The notes under the pieces were generated by a model that made no database searches, had not been told where the DNA came from, and worked only from the letters and a program-made list of their open reading frames with translations. From Candidatus Multivorans thiocomprendens (lineage in GTDB: Bacteria; Acidobacteriota; Thermoanaerobaculia; Multivoradales; Multivoraceae), in the NCBI GenBank assembly GCA_027493375.1, contig JAPVWO010000030.1:1-34643 (forward strand): a stretch of 34,643 nt of DNA. The letters run 5' to 3'. The first letter of the stretch is position 1. The number at the start of each line of letters is the position of its first letter. The position numbers and the translations under genes were made by a program. Of the stretch, positions 1-8,375 are shown in pieces.

Positions 1-2252
1 GGCTCGACCTCGGGGTCGTTGTCGCGCCAGTCGGTCCCCATGTTCGAGGCCGACGTGTGGGAGATGGCGATGCCGTCGTTCTCCTTCAGGTACTCGTAGA
101 GCCTCGCCGCGCCCTCCTCGTGGGTCCGCTCCGCCTCGGTGACCGGCAGGGTCGGCTTGCCGCGCTCCGCGAACAGGATGTTCCGGTGCCCGTCGGGGAA
201 GGAGATGCTCCGCTCGTAGCCGTAGAAGGGCTGAAAGCGGCCGGAAACCGAGAAGACGTCGACCGTCTGGTGCAGGAGCCAGTTGATGTACTCGATGTCC
301 GGGCCGCCCAGGAAGTTGTGTTCGCTGGCCAGGAGGAAGTCGAGTTCGGCCACGTCCATCGCGTAGCGGTAGGTCTGGATCAGCGAGCCGTCGTTGTTGC
401 CGTCCATCGAGATCTCGGTGTGGCGGTGGGTGTCGCCGCGGTAGATGCGGTACGTCTTCCGCTCGGACTCGATCTCGTAGCGGCGGATCCTCTCCACGTC
501 CTCCGCCTCGTTCTCGTGGATCACGTATCCCGGCACCTCGTCGACGACCAGGGCCACCAGCTTCGGCGGCACGACCTTCGTCATCAGGCGCGGCAGTTTC
601 GCGGCGTAGACGTCGGCGTGCTCGAAGAGGAATCCCGAGTAGTCCCGGTTGTCCGTCGGCCAGGCGGCCCAGACATCGCCGTTGCCGTCCGACGTCAGGC
701 CCCAGCGGGCATCCTGCCGAAAGCGCGTCATCGGGATGTGCTGGGGACGGAGCCAGCGGTCTCCCTGAAGCGTCGTGCTCCAGATCTCCCAGGCCGCCCG
801 ATGGGCCGGGGACTCGCTGAGGATGTCGGCCTGGCGGGTGGTCCGGTGCCGGAAGTGGAGCCAGATGCGTCCGTCGGCGTCCTGGAACAGCACGGGGAAG
901 TCGTTGTAGCCCCGGAGTTCTTCGGGCAGCGCGTCGTTGATGTCGGCGGCCGGCGAGCGCCACTCCCAGCCGTCGTGGACCGCGACGTTCATCGCGCGCC
1001 ACTCGTAGAGCCGCGTGCCCTCCCGGTTGAGCACCCAGCCGGTGTCCTTCCCCCAGTTCACGCCGCTCTCGTTCCACGCCGCCCAGACCCGGTCCTGCCC
1101 GTCGACGGCGAGGCTGATGTGCGCTTCGTACTTGGCCGTCGAGGCAACCGCCATCTCCTCGCCCCACTCGCCGCCGGCCCAGCGGCGGACCAGCACGTCG
1201 TAGTTGCCGGCGCCGTAGCTGTCCCAGCCGACGTACACGCCGCCCTTCGAGTCGGCGACGATCACAGGCTCCCAGTCGTTCGCCGGCGAGGACGAGACCT
1301 GCTCCGCCTCGGACCAGCGTTCGCCGTCGTAGCGGCGGGCGAAGATGTCGGCGGCGCCGTCGCGGAAGCCCTGCCAGACGAGCCAGAGATTCCCCTCGGC
1401 GTCCGTCGCCAGGTTGTGGAACACATCCGGCTGCGGAGCTTCCGTGAGTCGTTCCGCGGCCGACCAGGAGTCGCCGTCGAGGACGCGGGCGTAGAGATCC
1501 CAGTTGCCGTCCACCTGGGCCGAGTAGACGACCCAGGGGCGGCCGTCCCCGTCGCGGCCCATCTTCACCAGATAGTGATCGCCGGGCTGCTCCGTCAGGG
1601 TCTGAACCTCTCCCCAGCCCTTCCCGTCGAACCGCCGCGCCAGCACCTCGTTCGCGTTGTCGCGATAGCCGAGCCAGGCGGCCCAGACCTCGTCGCCGTC
1701 ACCGCCGAGGATCGTCGCGAAGTCGTTCTGGTAGTCGTCGGAGGTCATCCGCTCCACGCCGGGCACGCGCTCGACCGTCACGTCGCCGCCCAGGAACCGC
1801 AGCCGCCGGCCGACCGCGACATCCGCGAGCCGGACCTCAAACTCGCCGTTGGCGGTGGCGAACATCAGGCGCGTGCCGCCGTTGCCCCGCACGTCGACGA
1901 CCAGTCCGGGCGATCGGACGTACTCGACCGGACCGACCGTCTGCGTATCGTGCATGGCGCGGGGGGTGAAGTGCGGCCCCTTGTAGCTGGCCAGCTTCCA
2001 GGTGTTGCCGGACACTTCCTCGCCCGGCCGGGGACGCCAATTCCGCACTCCGAACAGTTCTCCGCCAGAGATCTCGACGGAGCCGTCCCAGTCGCGGGCC
2101 GCGGCGTCGTTCACGCCGAGGCGGACGAGGAGGGAGACCACATCGTCGGCGGCGAGGGCGCCGGCTTCCTGCGCCGCGGCGGGCGGACACAGGGCGAACA
2201 GGGCGGCCGCCGCGACGGCAGCCGCGGCGAAGGCGACCTTGTTGTGTGACAT
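1..2252 (-). CDS. Secreted beta-propeller protein with PHP/DUF3604-like metal site, 3' end outside window
   Basis: About 750 codons are visible from an ATG at 2252, and the frame stays open to the window edge. The first ~28 residues are a signal peptide (Ala-rich core, ending near AAAQE), so the product is exported. Residues ~150-510 hold repeated blade-like units rich in WAAW, WVVYSAQ and WLVWQG, as in BNR/sialidase-type propellers. Further on, YRGDTHRHTEISMDG followed by LLASEHN looks like the start of a PHP or DUF3604 domain, in which the paired His residues bind metal. A hydrolytic role is plausible, but the substrate cannot be read. A 730-codon open frame on the other strand is an antisense shadow: it lacks domain structure and is Arg/Val-rich. 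The propeller call is firm; the DUF3604 name is less so because the catalytic domain is cut off. Confidence 0.8.
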   Translation of the reverse strand, partial: MSHNKVAFAAAAVAAAALFALCPPAAAQEAGALAADDVVSLLVRLGVNDAAARDWDGSVEISGGELFGVRNWRPRPGEEVSGNTWKLASYKGPHFTPRAMHDTQTVGPVEYVRSPGLVVDVRGNGGTRLMFATANGEFEVRLADVAVGRRLRFLGGDVTVERVPGVERMTSDDYQNDFATILGGDGDEVWAAWLGYRDNANEVLARRFDGKGWGEVQTLTEQPGDHYLVKMGRDGDGRPWVVYSAQVDGNWDLYARVLDGDSWSAAERLTEAPQPDVFHNLATDAEGNLWLVWQGFRDGAADIFARRYDGERWSEAEQVSSSPANDWEPVIVADSKGGVYVGWDSYGAGNYDVLVRRWAGGEWGEEMAVASTAKYEAHISLAVDGQDRVWAAWNESGVNWGKDTGWVLNREGTRLYEWRAMNVAVHDGWEWRSPAADINDALPEELRGYNDFPVLFQDADGRIWLHFRHRTTRQADILSESPAHRAAWEIWSTTLQGDRWLRPQHIPMTRFRQDARWGLTSDGNGDVWAAWPTDNRDYSGFLFEHADVYAAKLPRLMTKVVPPKLVALVVDEVPGYVIHENEAEDVERIRRYEIESERKTYRIYRGDTHRHTEISMDGNNDGSLIQTYRYAMDVAELDFLLASEHNFLGGPDIEYINWLLHQTVDVFSVSGRFQPFYGYERSISFPDGHRNILFAERGKPTLPVTEAERTHEEGAARLYEYLKENDGIAISHTSASNMGTDWRDNDPEVE

Positions 2253-2282
2253 TGCCGGCTAGCTTAGCCGCCGCCACACACT

Positions 2283-2330
2283 GGGTACGCCGGCATCCTC
2301 GCCGGCTGCCGCCTCAGGCGGCCGGGAAAC
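2283..2330. repeat. Dispersed GC-rich palindromic intergenic repeat (copy A)
   Basis: Between two minus-strand genes lies CGCCGGCATCC followed by a second GCCGGC, then a hairpin GCCGCC-TCA-GGCGGC and GGGAA. The same order of blocks recurs at 26034-26066 in shorter form, and the first block in reverse complement at 20503-20526 and 25325-25346. It codes for nothing visible. It may be a REP-like element or a terminator-like hairpin. Confidence 0.5.
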
Positions 2331-2398
2331 GCGCCGGGCGCAGGCCGGCGCCGCGCCGGAGGCAGCGAGCATGGAACGGGGTCGAATCGACCTGCCAC

Positions 2399-5300
2399 CT
2401 ACTCTGTCCTCAAATCCTCGGACACCTGCTTCAGCACCTGGTTCAGGGCTTCGCGAGCATCCTGCGGAGCGTCTTCGTCCAGCACGACTCCCACACGGAA
2501 CTTGAGCCCCCAACCGGCGCCGGCGCTCAACAGTTCCGGAAGGCGCTCGGCGAGGTCCTGAAGTCCGTCCGGTTCCAGCAACGTGTGGGCAACCTGAGGT
2601 TCCGGCGACGGCTGGGGCTCTGGAGCGTCCGTGGGCCTTTGCAGCTTGAGGGCACCCGCGTGCTCCGCGCCCACGGTCGTGCTGCCCTCGGTCACCTCAA
2701 GCCAGCGGCTCACGACCGCATTGTCGATCCCCTCGCGCAGCAACCCCCAAGGTACCGGTTCCCCTCGCTTCTGCGAGAGCGCCTGGCCCAGCGTCCAGCC
2801 GCTGGTCCGGCCGTCGTCCCAACCGCCCGGCAGCGCTTCCTCGACCAACTCCTGAGGAGTCAGGCCTTCCGGCGGCTGCAGCAGCATGGCGCCCTCGTCC
2901 AGCGCGCCGTAGGGCACGTCCTCCTTCCAGACGGAGGTCGGGCCGTTGCGCAGCCAGACGATTCCCTCCTTCACCGCCGCCTCGACGGCTTGGTGCAGCA
3001 CTTCCCCGGAGCACCGCGGAACCTCGAACAGGTCCTCGTAGCCCTCGCGCGGGACAGTCACCGTGGAGCCGCCAGCGAAGTACTCCCGGAGATCGGCGAA
3101 CCCAAGTCCACCGGCGCCCTCCGGCCACAGTCCGTGCAACTCCCCCGGCGCCAGCAGCGCCGGCGCGAGTTGCGCCAACTCGGCGCCGCCCGGCAACAGC
3201 ACTTCCAGCGCCGGGTCGTGGCTGGACTCGGCATCCACCGGCTCGCGCCACCAGGTCCGGTGACTGCCGTCGGGCCGCTCCAGCCGGGCCGCGAGGAGGC
3301 CGCGCTCCACGCCCTGCAGCACGGTCTCGCGGACGACCGCCGGCTTCAGCATCTTCGGCAGGTGGGGATAGCGGGCGAACGCGCCCGCCAGGTCCTTCAC
3401 GAGACGCGAGGCTTCATCCTCGCGCCAAAGATCGTACGGCCCTCCGGGAAGGAGGGCTTCCGCATCGACCGGTGTCTCCCGAATGCGAGCCCTCTCGTCG
3501 CCCTTGATCTCCAGGAACAGCGGTCCCGCTGCCCCCGGCAGCTTGAACGCCTGCTCAGCGCCGTCAGCGTTTACGGTGATGACGATCGAGTAGGCCTGCC
3601 TGACCGCGTCTGGAACCCTCTGCCGCGCGCCCCGGAGCCTTCGATTCAGTTGTTCGCGCCGGACAGGTTCCACGGACTGCCCCTCCAACTGGCTCTGCAC
3701 GTCCTCCCAGCCCAGCAGGTCGCGCACGCTGTTGCGGGCGGCCTCCAGACCATCGCGCGACGGCACGGCGAGAACCAGCGCGTTGCGATGGACCCGCGGC
3801 CTGTCCGCGCCGGTCGTCTCGGCGAGGTAGCGGCGCGCCAGGGCGCTCGGCTTGCCCGACTCGGAAACGGCGGCGGGCCCGAGCACGGCGTAGCGGAAGC
3901 TGCCGTCGTCGCCCACGTCCCGCGGCGACGCGGGTAGCACATGGACGACGGCGCCTGCGGCCCGGGCGCCGTCCGTGAGCAGCCTGAGCTTGCGCGTCGC
4001 CTCATCGAGGCGGACTTCCACCACGCGCTCGGTCACCCGCTCCGCGCAGGCCTCGTCGTGCATCTGCCGGAGGTTCGGGCGGTTCCCAAGCCTCCACGAC
4101 TTGGGCAGGCCGGCGTCCGCTTCCACGGCGTCACCCTCGTCCTCGTCGTCCAGGAACCACGAAAGCTCGCGCCAGCGGGACAGTCCCTTGCGAAGCGCGA
4201 TCCCGTCCGGGCCTCCCGCGCCGACCATTCGCAGCAGCTCCGGCGTCGACGCCTTGCGGCCAACCGGCTGCGAGTAGAGGAACACCGAAATCACCGCCTG
4301 CTCCGACTCGCGCCGGCCCGCCAGCGCGGGCAGCTCCTCCTGGATGCCGGCGGCCTTCGTCAGCTCCGCTTCGAGCAGGGCCGCCCAGTCGGTTGGCGAA
4401 CCTTCGCCCGACTCCGAAGCGGCCACGCTCGCCAACTCGCGCACGGCCTCGGAGATACCCGGGTCGCCCGCCGGCCGGAGCAGCGTCGACGCGCCGATCA
4501 GGGGGCTCGAGTCCCAGGATTCGGCCTCGCGCAGGGCGGTGGCCAGGGTGCGGAGGATGCCGCGGGTGCGCTGGAAGCCGGAGAGCTGGGTCCAGCGGCT
4601 GTAGAAGACGTCGGTCAGGTCCGGGTGGAACGGGAAGCTCTCCTCGAACCGGCCTTCCTCCCGGCTCTTCGCCTTGGACGTCGTCTCGTCGAGTCTCGCC
4701 AGTTCGCGCACCGCGCCGATGGCGTGGGACCGCCAGGACTCCCTGTTTCGCAGGCTCTCCGGCTCGAAGAACCGGCGCCGCAGCACTTCCGCCACGTCCT
4801 CGCGCTGGACGGGCTGAACGCCCTCCTCCCGCTGCCTGCGAAAGACGTCGAAGAGATCGCCGATCAGTCGCTGGCCCTCGGCGCCCTGTTGCTTCGCGGG
4901 GTCGGTGGCAAGGAGCGACGCCACCATCGCCGCGCGGTCCACCTTGGTCACGGCCTGACTCAGGTACTGGAAGAAGTCGATGATGCGGTCTCGCCAAGCG
5001 GCATCCCGGCCCGCCTTCTGCCGGGCGTACATGAGGACCTCGTCGACCAGGATCAGGGTGCCCAGGCCCCGCTCCCGCGGGCGTTCCAGCAGCTTGGCCA
5101 GCAGAGGTTCCGCCGGCGGCGTGTCGCGCTCCTCCGCGCGGCCCTCACCGTGAATAGAACGCAACCCCTCGTCTCCGTCGAGTTGGTAGGCGAGGACGCT
5201 CCACGGGTGGCGAAGCGGACGCGTGCCGCCATCGGGCGATCTCACGCCTTCGATGCCGCGTTCAACGTCGATCTTGTCGAAGCAGAGCGCCGCCGCATGG

Positions 5301-5686
5301 GCGCCTGGAAGCCGGCCACCGGCGGCCTCCCGAAACTCGTCGACCGCCGTCGCGTCCGGCAGCGCCTCCGGCGTCCTGAACAGGTGGTAGAGCGTGATCA
5401 GCGTGTGCGTCTTGCCGCCGCCGTAGGTCAGTTCCAACTGACGCACGGCCTTGTCGCTTTCCCCGGCCAGCCGCGCCGCCACGTCCTTCACCAGCTCGCG
5501 CAGGGCGTACGTCGGGAAAGTGAGCGCGAAGAACTTCTCCGGGTCCTCGTAGACGGGCCGCTGACCCCGCTGCAGGGTCACTTCGTGCAGGTCCGCCGCG
5601 AACTCCGCCAGCGACAGCTCGCCGGTGCGTAACTCGTCCTTCAGCCGGACGACCCCGTGCCAGGGTCTGGGTCGGTGCTTGCTCAT
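2399..5686 (-). CDS. DUF499 AAA+ ATPase (defence-associated)
   Basis: A 1095-residue protein if read from the ATG at 5686 (MSKHRPRPWHGVVRLKDEL). The frame is open to an ATG at 5773, but the extra 29 residues are Ala/Arg/Pro-rich and unlike the family's usual start. Residues 88-95 (YGGGKTHT) are the Walker A loop and 210-217 (TLILVDEV) the Walker B strand, so ATP hydrolysis is expected. The N-terminal PWHxVVRLxxELRTGELSLAEFAADL block is typical of DUF499 proteins. Families of this kind travel with DUF1156 methyltransferases and large helicases in defence islands; both occur downstream here, although a plus-strand cassette separates them. The biochemical role of DUF499 is not established; I infer a motor or switch subunit of a DNA-modifying defence complex. 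No strong Shine-Dalgarno is visible at either start. Confidence 0.85.
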   Translation of the reverse strand: MSKHRPRPWHGVVRLKDELRTGELSLAEFAADLHEVTLQRGQRPVYEDPEKFFALTFPTYALRELVKDVAARLAGESDKAVRQLELTYGGGKTHTLITLYHLFRTPEALPDATAVDEFREAAGGRLPGAHAAALCFDKIDVERGIEGVRSPDGGTRPLRHPWSVLAYQLDGDEGLRSIHGEGRAEERDTPPAEPLLAKLLERPRERGLGTLILVDEVLMYARQKAGRDAAWRDRIIDFFQYLSQAVTKVDRAAMVASLLATDPAKQQGAEGQRLIGDLFDVFRRQREEGVQPVQREDVAEVLRRRFFEPESLRNRESWRSHAIGAVRELARLDETTSKAKSREEGRFEESFPFHPDLTDVFYSRWTQLSGFQRTRGILRTLATALREAESWDSSPLIGASTLLRPAGDPGISEAVRELASVAASESGEGSPTDWAALLEAELTKAAGIQEELPALAGRRESEQAVISVFLYSQPVGRKASTPELLRMVGAGGPDGIALRKGLSRWRELSWFLDDEDEGDAVEADAGLPKSWRLGNRPNLRQMHDEACAERVTERVVEVRLDEATRKLRLLTDGARAAGAVVHVLPASPRDVGDDGSFRYAVLGPAAVSESGKPSALARRYLAETTGADRPRVHRNALVLAVPSRDGLEAARNSVRDLLGWEDVQSQLEGQSVEPVRREQLNRRLRGARQRVPDAVRQAYSIVITVNADGAEQAFKLPGAAGPLFLEIKGDERARIRETPVDAEALLPGGPYDLWREDEASRLVKDLAGAFARYPHLPKMLKPAVVRETVLQGVERGLLAARLERPDGSHRTWWREPVDAESSHDPALEVLLPGGAELAQLAPALLAPGELHGLWPEGAGGLGFADLREYFAGGSTVTVPREGYEDLFEVPRCSGEVLHQAVEAAVKEGIVWLRNGPTSVWKEDVPYGALDEGAMLLQPPEGLTPQELVEEALPGGWDDGRTSGWTLGQALSQKRGEPVPWGLLREGIDNAVVSRWLEVTEGSTTVGAEHAGALKLQRPTDAPEPQPSPEPQVAHTLLEPDGLQDLAERLPELLSAGAGWGLKFRVGVVLDEDAPQDAREALNQVLKQVSEDLRTE

Positions 5687-5843
5687 CGCCGCAAGGGAAG
5701 CCGGGATGCTATCCGGGCTGCGAGCCACCGGGGCGACGAGGGCGCCTTCCCGTCTCGCGGTTCCCAAGTTCATGGTCCCAACTCTCTGAAAAGACGCGAC
5801 TTGTCGGGCCGATTCGAGTCAAGGAAAGCGTTCTTTCTCTAAC

Positions 5844-5873
5844 TTGACGGCTCGCCACCGCAGGCGCTATCTT
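5844..5873 (+). promoter_or_regulatory. Sigma-70-like promoter for a possibly leaderless mRNA
   Basis: TTGACG (5844-5849) is followed after 18 bases by TATCTT (5868-5873). The ATG of the next gene is at 5880, six bases past the -10 box, just where transcription would start. No Shine-Dalgarno can fit, so the mRNA would be leaderless. Inferred from sequence only. Confidence 0.5.
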
Positions 5874-5879
5874 GGCCCC

Positions 5880-7325
5880 ATGCGGGAGATCTCGGACGAT
5901 CAGCGTCTGCAACGGATGCGCGCCGACAATCCGTGGTGGGAGGACGGGAGGATCCGCCGCGACTTCGAGGAACTCACGGAACGTACCTACTGCCGCCCGT
6001 TCGAGGATCTGGTGACGAGGGCCGACGTGCGGCGCGCCGTCATCCTCATGGGACCTCGGCGCATCGGCAAGACCGTCCTGCTCCACCATGTGATCAGGCG
6101 CCTGCTCGACGCCGGCGCGTGCGAGCCCCACAAGATCGGCTATGTCTCGCTTGATCAGCCGCTCTACACAGGGCTGTCGATCGAGGAAGCCTCGCGGGCG
6201 CTTCGCCGAGCCGGCCGATGCGACGGCGACCTCCGAGTCCTGTTCCTCGACGAGATCCAGTACCTGCCGGACTGGGAGCGCCACCTGAAGGCGTTCGTGG
6301 ACGCGCACCCCGACACCCAATGCGTAGCGTGCGGGTCGGCGGCCGCCGCGCTGAAGCGAAAGAGCGCCGAATCAGGCGCCGGCCGTTTCACCGACTTCCT
6401 GTTGCCGCCGCTGACCTTCTGGGAGTACCTCTTCCTCTCGGGTATCGACCGTCTCGCGAACCCGCCGCCTGACGCAGAGCTCCGCGACGAAGACTGGGCG
6501 GACCTCAACGCGCACTTCGTCGACTACGTCAACTTCGGCGGCTATCCCGAGGCGGTCACGTCCGCGTCGGTGCGCGAGGATCCGGGGCGCTACATCCGAT
6601 CGGACATCGTGGACAAGGTCCTGCTCCGCGACCTCCCGAGCCTCTACGGGATCCGGGACGTGCAGGAACTCAACCGGCTATTCGCGATGCTCGCCTACAA
6701 CACCGCCGGAGAAGTGTCACTCGACGCTCTGTCCCAGGGCTCGGGTGTCAGCAAGCCGACAATCAGGCGCTACCTGGACTACCTGGAAGCCGCCTTTCTG
6801 ATCCGCAGGATCCACCGCGTCGACGAGAACGCGAAGCGATTCCGGCGGGCCACGCACTTCAAGATCCACCTCACGACGCCATCCCTTCGCACGGCCTTGT
6901 TCGGTCCAGTCGACCAGAACGACGACATGTTCGGCGCGATGGCAGAGACGGCGCTCTTCGCGCAGTGGATGCACTCGAGCACCGATCTGTACTACGCGCG
7001 ATGGCCGGCGCGCAGCGGCATGAAGGCCGGTGAAGTGGACCTTGTTCACGTCGACGCCCGGCAACGACCGAACTTGTGCGTCGAAGTCAAGTGGTCGGAC
7101 CGATGGGCGGCGGCGCCCGACCGGCTCGACGGCCTAGTCGCATTCTCCAAGCGGCATCCGGATGCCAAGGTCATGCTCACGACCAGGACGGCGCGTGTGG
7201 GCGAGCGTCCGTGGGCAGGGAGCGGCCAGATCACGATCGCACCGACTACGGCGTACTGCTATGTCCTCGGAAGGGCCGCAGTCACAGTCCGCCTGGCGTT
7301 GAAGTCGCCGCTGCTCCGCGGCTGA
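5880..7325 (+). CDS. AAA_14/DUF4143 family ATPase
   Basis: 481 residues from ATG 5880; a TTG at 5844 in the same frame coincides with the putative -35 box and is unlikely. GPRRIGKT at residues 58-65 is Walker A and VLFLDEIQYLPDW (from ~120) Walker B. The LPPLTFWEYLF segment after the sensor region, the GGYPEAV motif (~220) and a winged-helix-like stretch (SGVSKPTIRRYLDYLEAAFLI) are typical of AAA_14 plus DUF4143 proteins. Near the C-terminus, GEVDLV and CVEVKWS resemble a PD-(D/E)xK nuclease core, which this family often carries. Such ATPases are common in accessory regions, but their function is poorly defined. The gene lies opposite to and between the DUF499 and DUF1156 genes, and the HEPN gene follows 52 bases downstream on the same strand, probably in one transcript. 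Confidence 0.85.
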   Translation: MREISDDQRLQRMRADNPWWEDGRIRRDFEELTERTYCRPFEDLVTRADVRRAVILMGPRRIGKTVLLHHVIRRLLDAGACEPHKIGYVSLDQPLYTGLSIEEASRALRRAGRCDGDLRVLFLDEIQYLPDWERHLKAFVDAHPDTQCVACGSAAAALKRKSAESGAGRFTDFLLPPLTFWEYLFLSGIDRLANPPPDAELRDEDWADLNAHFVDYVNFGGYPEAVTSASVREDPGRYIRSDIVDKVLLRDLPSLYGIRDVQELNRLFAMLAYNTAGEVSLDALSQGSGVSKPTIRRYLDYLEAAFLIRRIHRVDENAKRFRRATHFKIHLTTPSLRTALFGPVDQNDDMFGAMAETALFAQWMHSSTDLYYARWPARSGMKAGEVDLVHVDARQRPNLCVEVKWSDRWAAAPDRLDGLVAFSKRHPDAKVMLTTRTARVGERPWAGSGQITIAPTTAYCYVLGRAAVTVRLALKSPLLRG

Positions 7326-7377
7326 TCCTCTACGCGGCGCGCCGGGGCACACCAAGGAAACGGAGGAGCGGGAAGCC

Positions 7378-8127
7378 ATGCCTGCAGTTCAGACCGAGTA
7401 CTCGGAAAGCCACTATCCGAACCGAGCATCAACCCCGGAGTTCAAACGTGTGCTCAACGGGATCGCCGGCCCCCTGATGGTGTTGGTTCAGGATGTTCTC
7501 TGGGAGAACCTGTTGCTGCGAGTAGCGCGGCTGACCGATCCGGTTCAATCTGCCGGCTACCACAACTTGACCTTCCAGCAGATCCCGGCCTTCTTCACCG
7601 ATCAGCCGGAAAAGCACCGTGAGCTGGGCGACCATGTCCGGGCTGCGGTTCACGCCGCCGAGTTCGCTCGCGACTGGAGAAACCGCCGAATCGGGCATCG
7701 AGACCTGGAACACGCGCTCGATGGGCAGGCCAAGCCCTTGGGGAAAGCGAGCCTCCAACGCGTCGACACGGCATTGGCCGCCATCCACCGGATTCTCTAC
7801 ACCATCACAAGCTACGAGCACGCCGAACTGTCGCGTCGGGTGGGCGGTTCCAACGCCGCTGACGGGTTCTACTATCGGACCTTGCGTCTTGTCACTGCGG
7901 TCCAGTTCATCGACGGCATCATCGATGCCGACGGTACGTCCGAGACCACGGACTTCGACGCAGCCAGAGAGTTCCTGGAACCGCACTGGACTCGTCCAGA
8001 CCGGAAGATGATCGAGCAACTCGTCGAACTGCGCGCGGCGGCGCGGCTCTTCCCTCGTCAACCGAACGTCTTGGCACGCCAGATCGTGAACGATCAGCGA
8101 GCCCGCCGGAAAACCGCCATCGAGTAG
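7378..8127 (+). CDS. AbiU2-like HEPN domain protein
   Basis: 249 residues with a good Shine-Dalgarno (GGAGGAG, 7362-7368) nine bases before the ATG. The helical N-terminal half with WENLLLRVARLTDP, followed by WRNRRIGHRDLEHA at ~100-113, matches the HEPN_AbiU2 pattern. R101 to H107 gives the Rx5H spacing expected of a HEPN RNase active site. AbiU2 is named after a lactococcal abortive-infection protein; HEPN RNases often act as the toxic effector in phage defence. Here it follows the AAA_14 ATPase and sits inside the DUF499/DUF1156 island, so a role as an RNA-cutting effector is reasonable but inferred. I see no separate antitoxin partner. The 248 bases that follow, up to 8375, hold no convincing gene. 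Confidence 0.75.
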   Translation: MPAVQTEYSESHYPNRASTPEFKRVLNGIAGPLMVLVQDVLWENLLLRVARLTDPVQSAGYHNLTFQQIPAFFTDQPEKHRELGDHVRAAVHAAEFARDWRNRRIGHRDLEHALDGQAKPLGKASLQRVDTALAAIHRILYTITSYEHAELSRRVGGSNAADGFYYRTLRLVTAVQFIDGIIDADGTSETTDFDAAREFLEPHWTRPDRKMIEQLVELRAAARLFPRQPNVLARQIVNDQRARRKTAIE

Positions 8128-8375
8128 ACCCGAGCGGCACCAGCTCGCAAGCAGCTTCCTCTCGGTCAGCCAGCCGCTACGAGCGCTCCCAGCTGGCCCG
8201 GAACGCCTCCGGGTCCGACCGTGCCACCCCTCATTCGTGCCAGCAGGCATCTCTGTGCGCCGACGACAGGGCATTGCTACCGGCTCATCTCGGGCGCCAC
8301 GACAAGTTGAGAGCACCAGCAGGGACCAACTCTTTCGTTACGCCGGCAGGTACTTCTGCTTGGCCACGGCAGTAC

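Noticed and set aside
57..2249. A 730-codon open frame on the plus strand
   Set aside because: Antisense to the propeller gene; rich in Arg/Val/Pro, no domain, no signal peptide. Long open frames on the opposite strand are common at this GC content.
8128..8375. A small gene between the HEPN and DUF1156 genes
   Set aside because: Only short frames in several directions, none with a start, ribosome site or recognisable motif.
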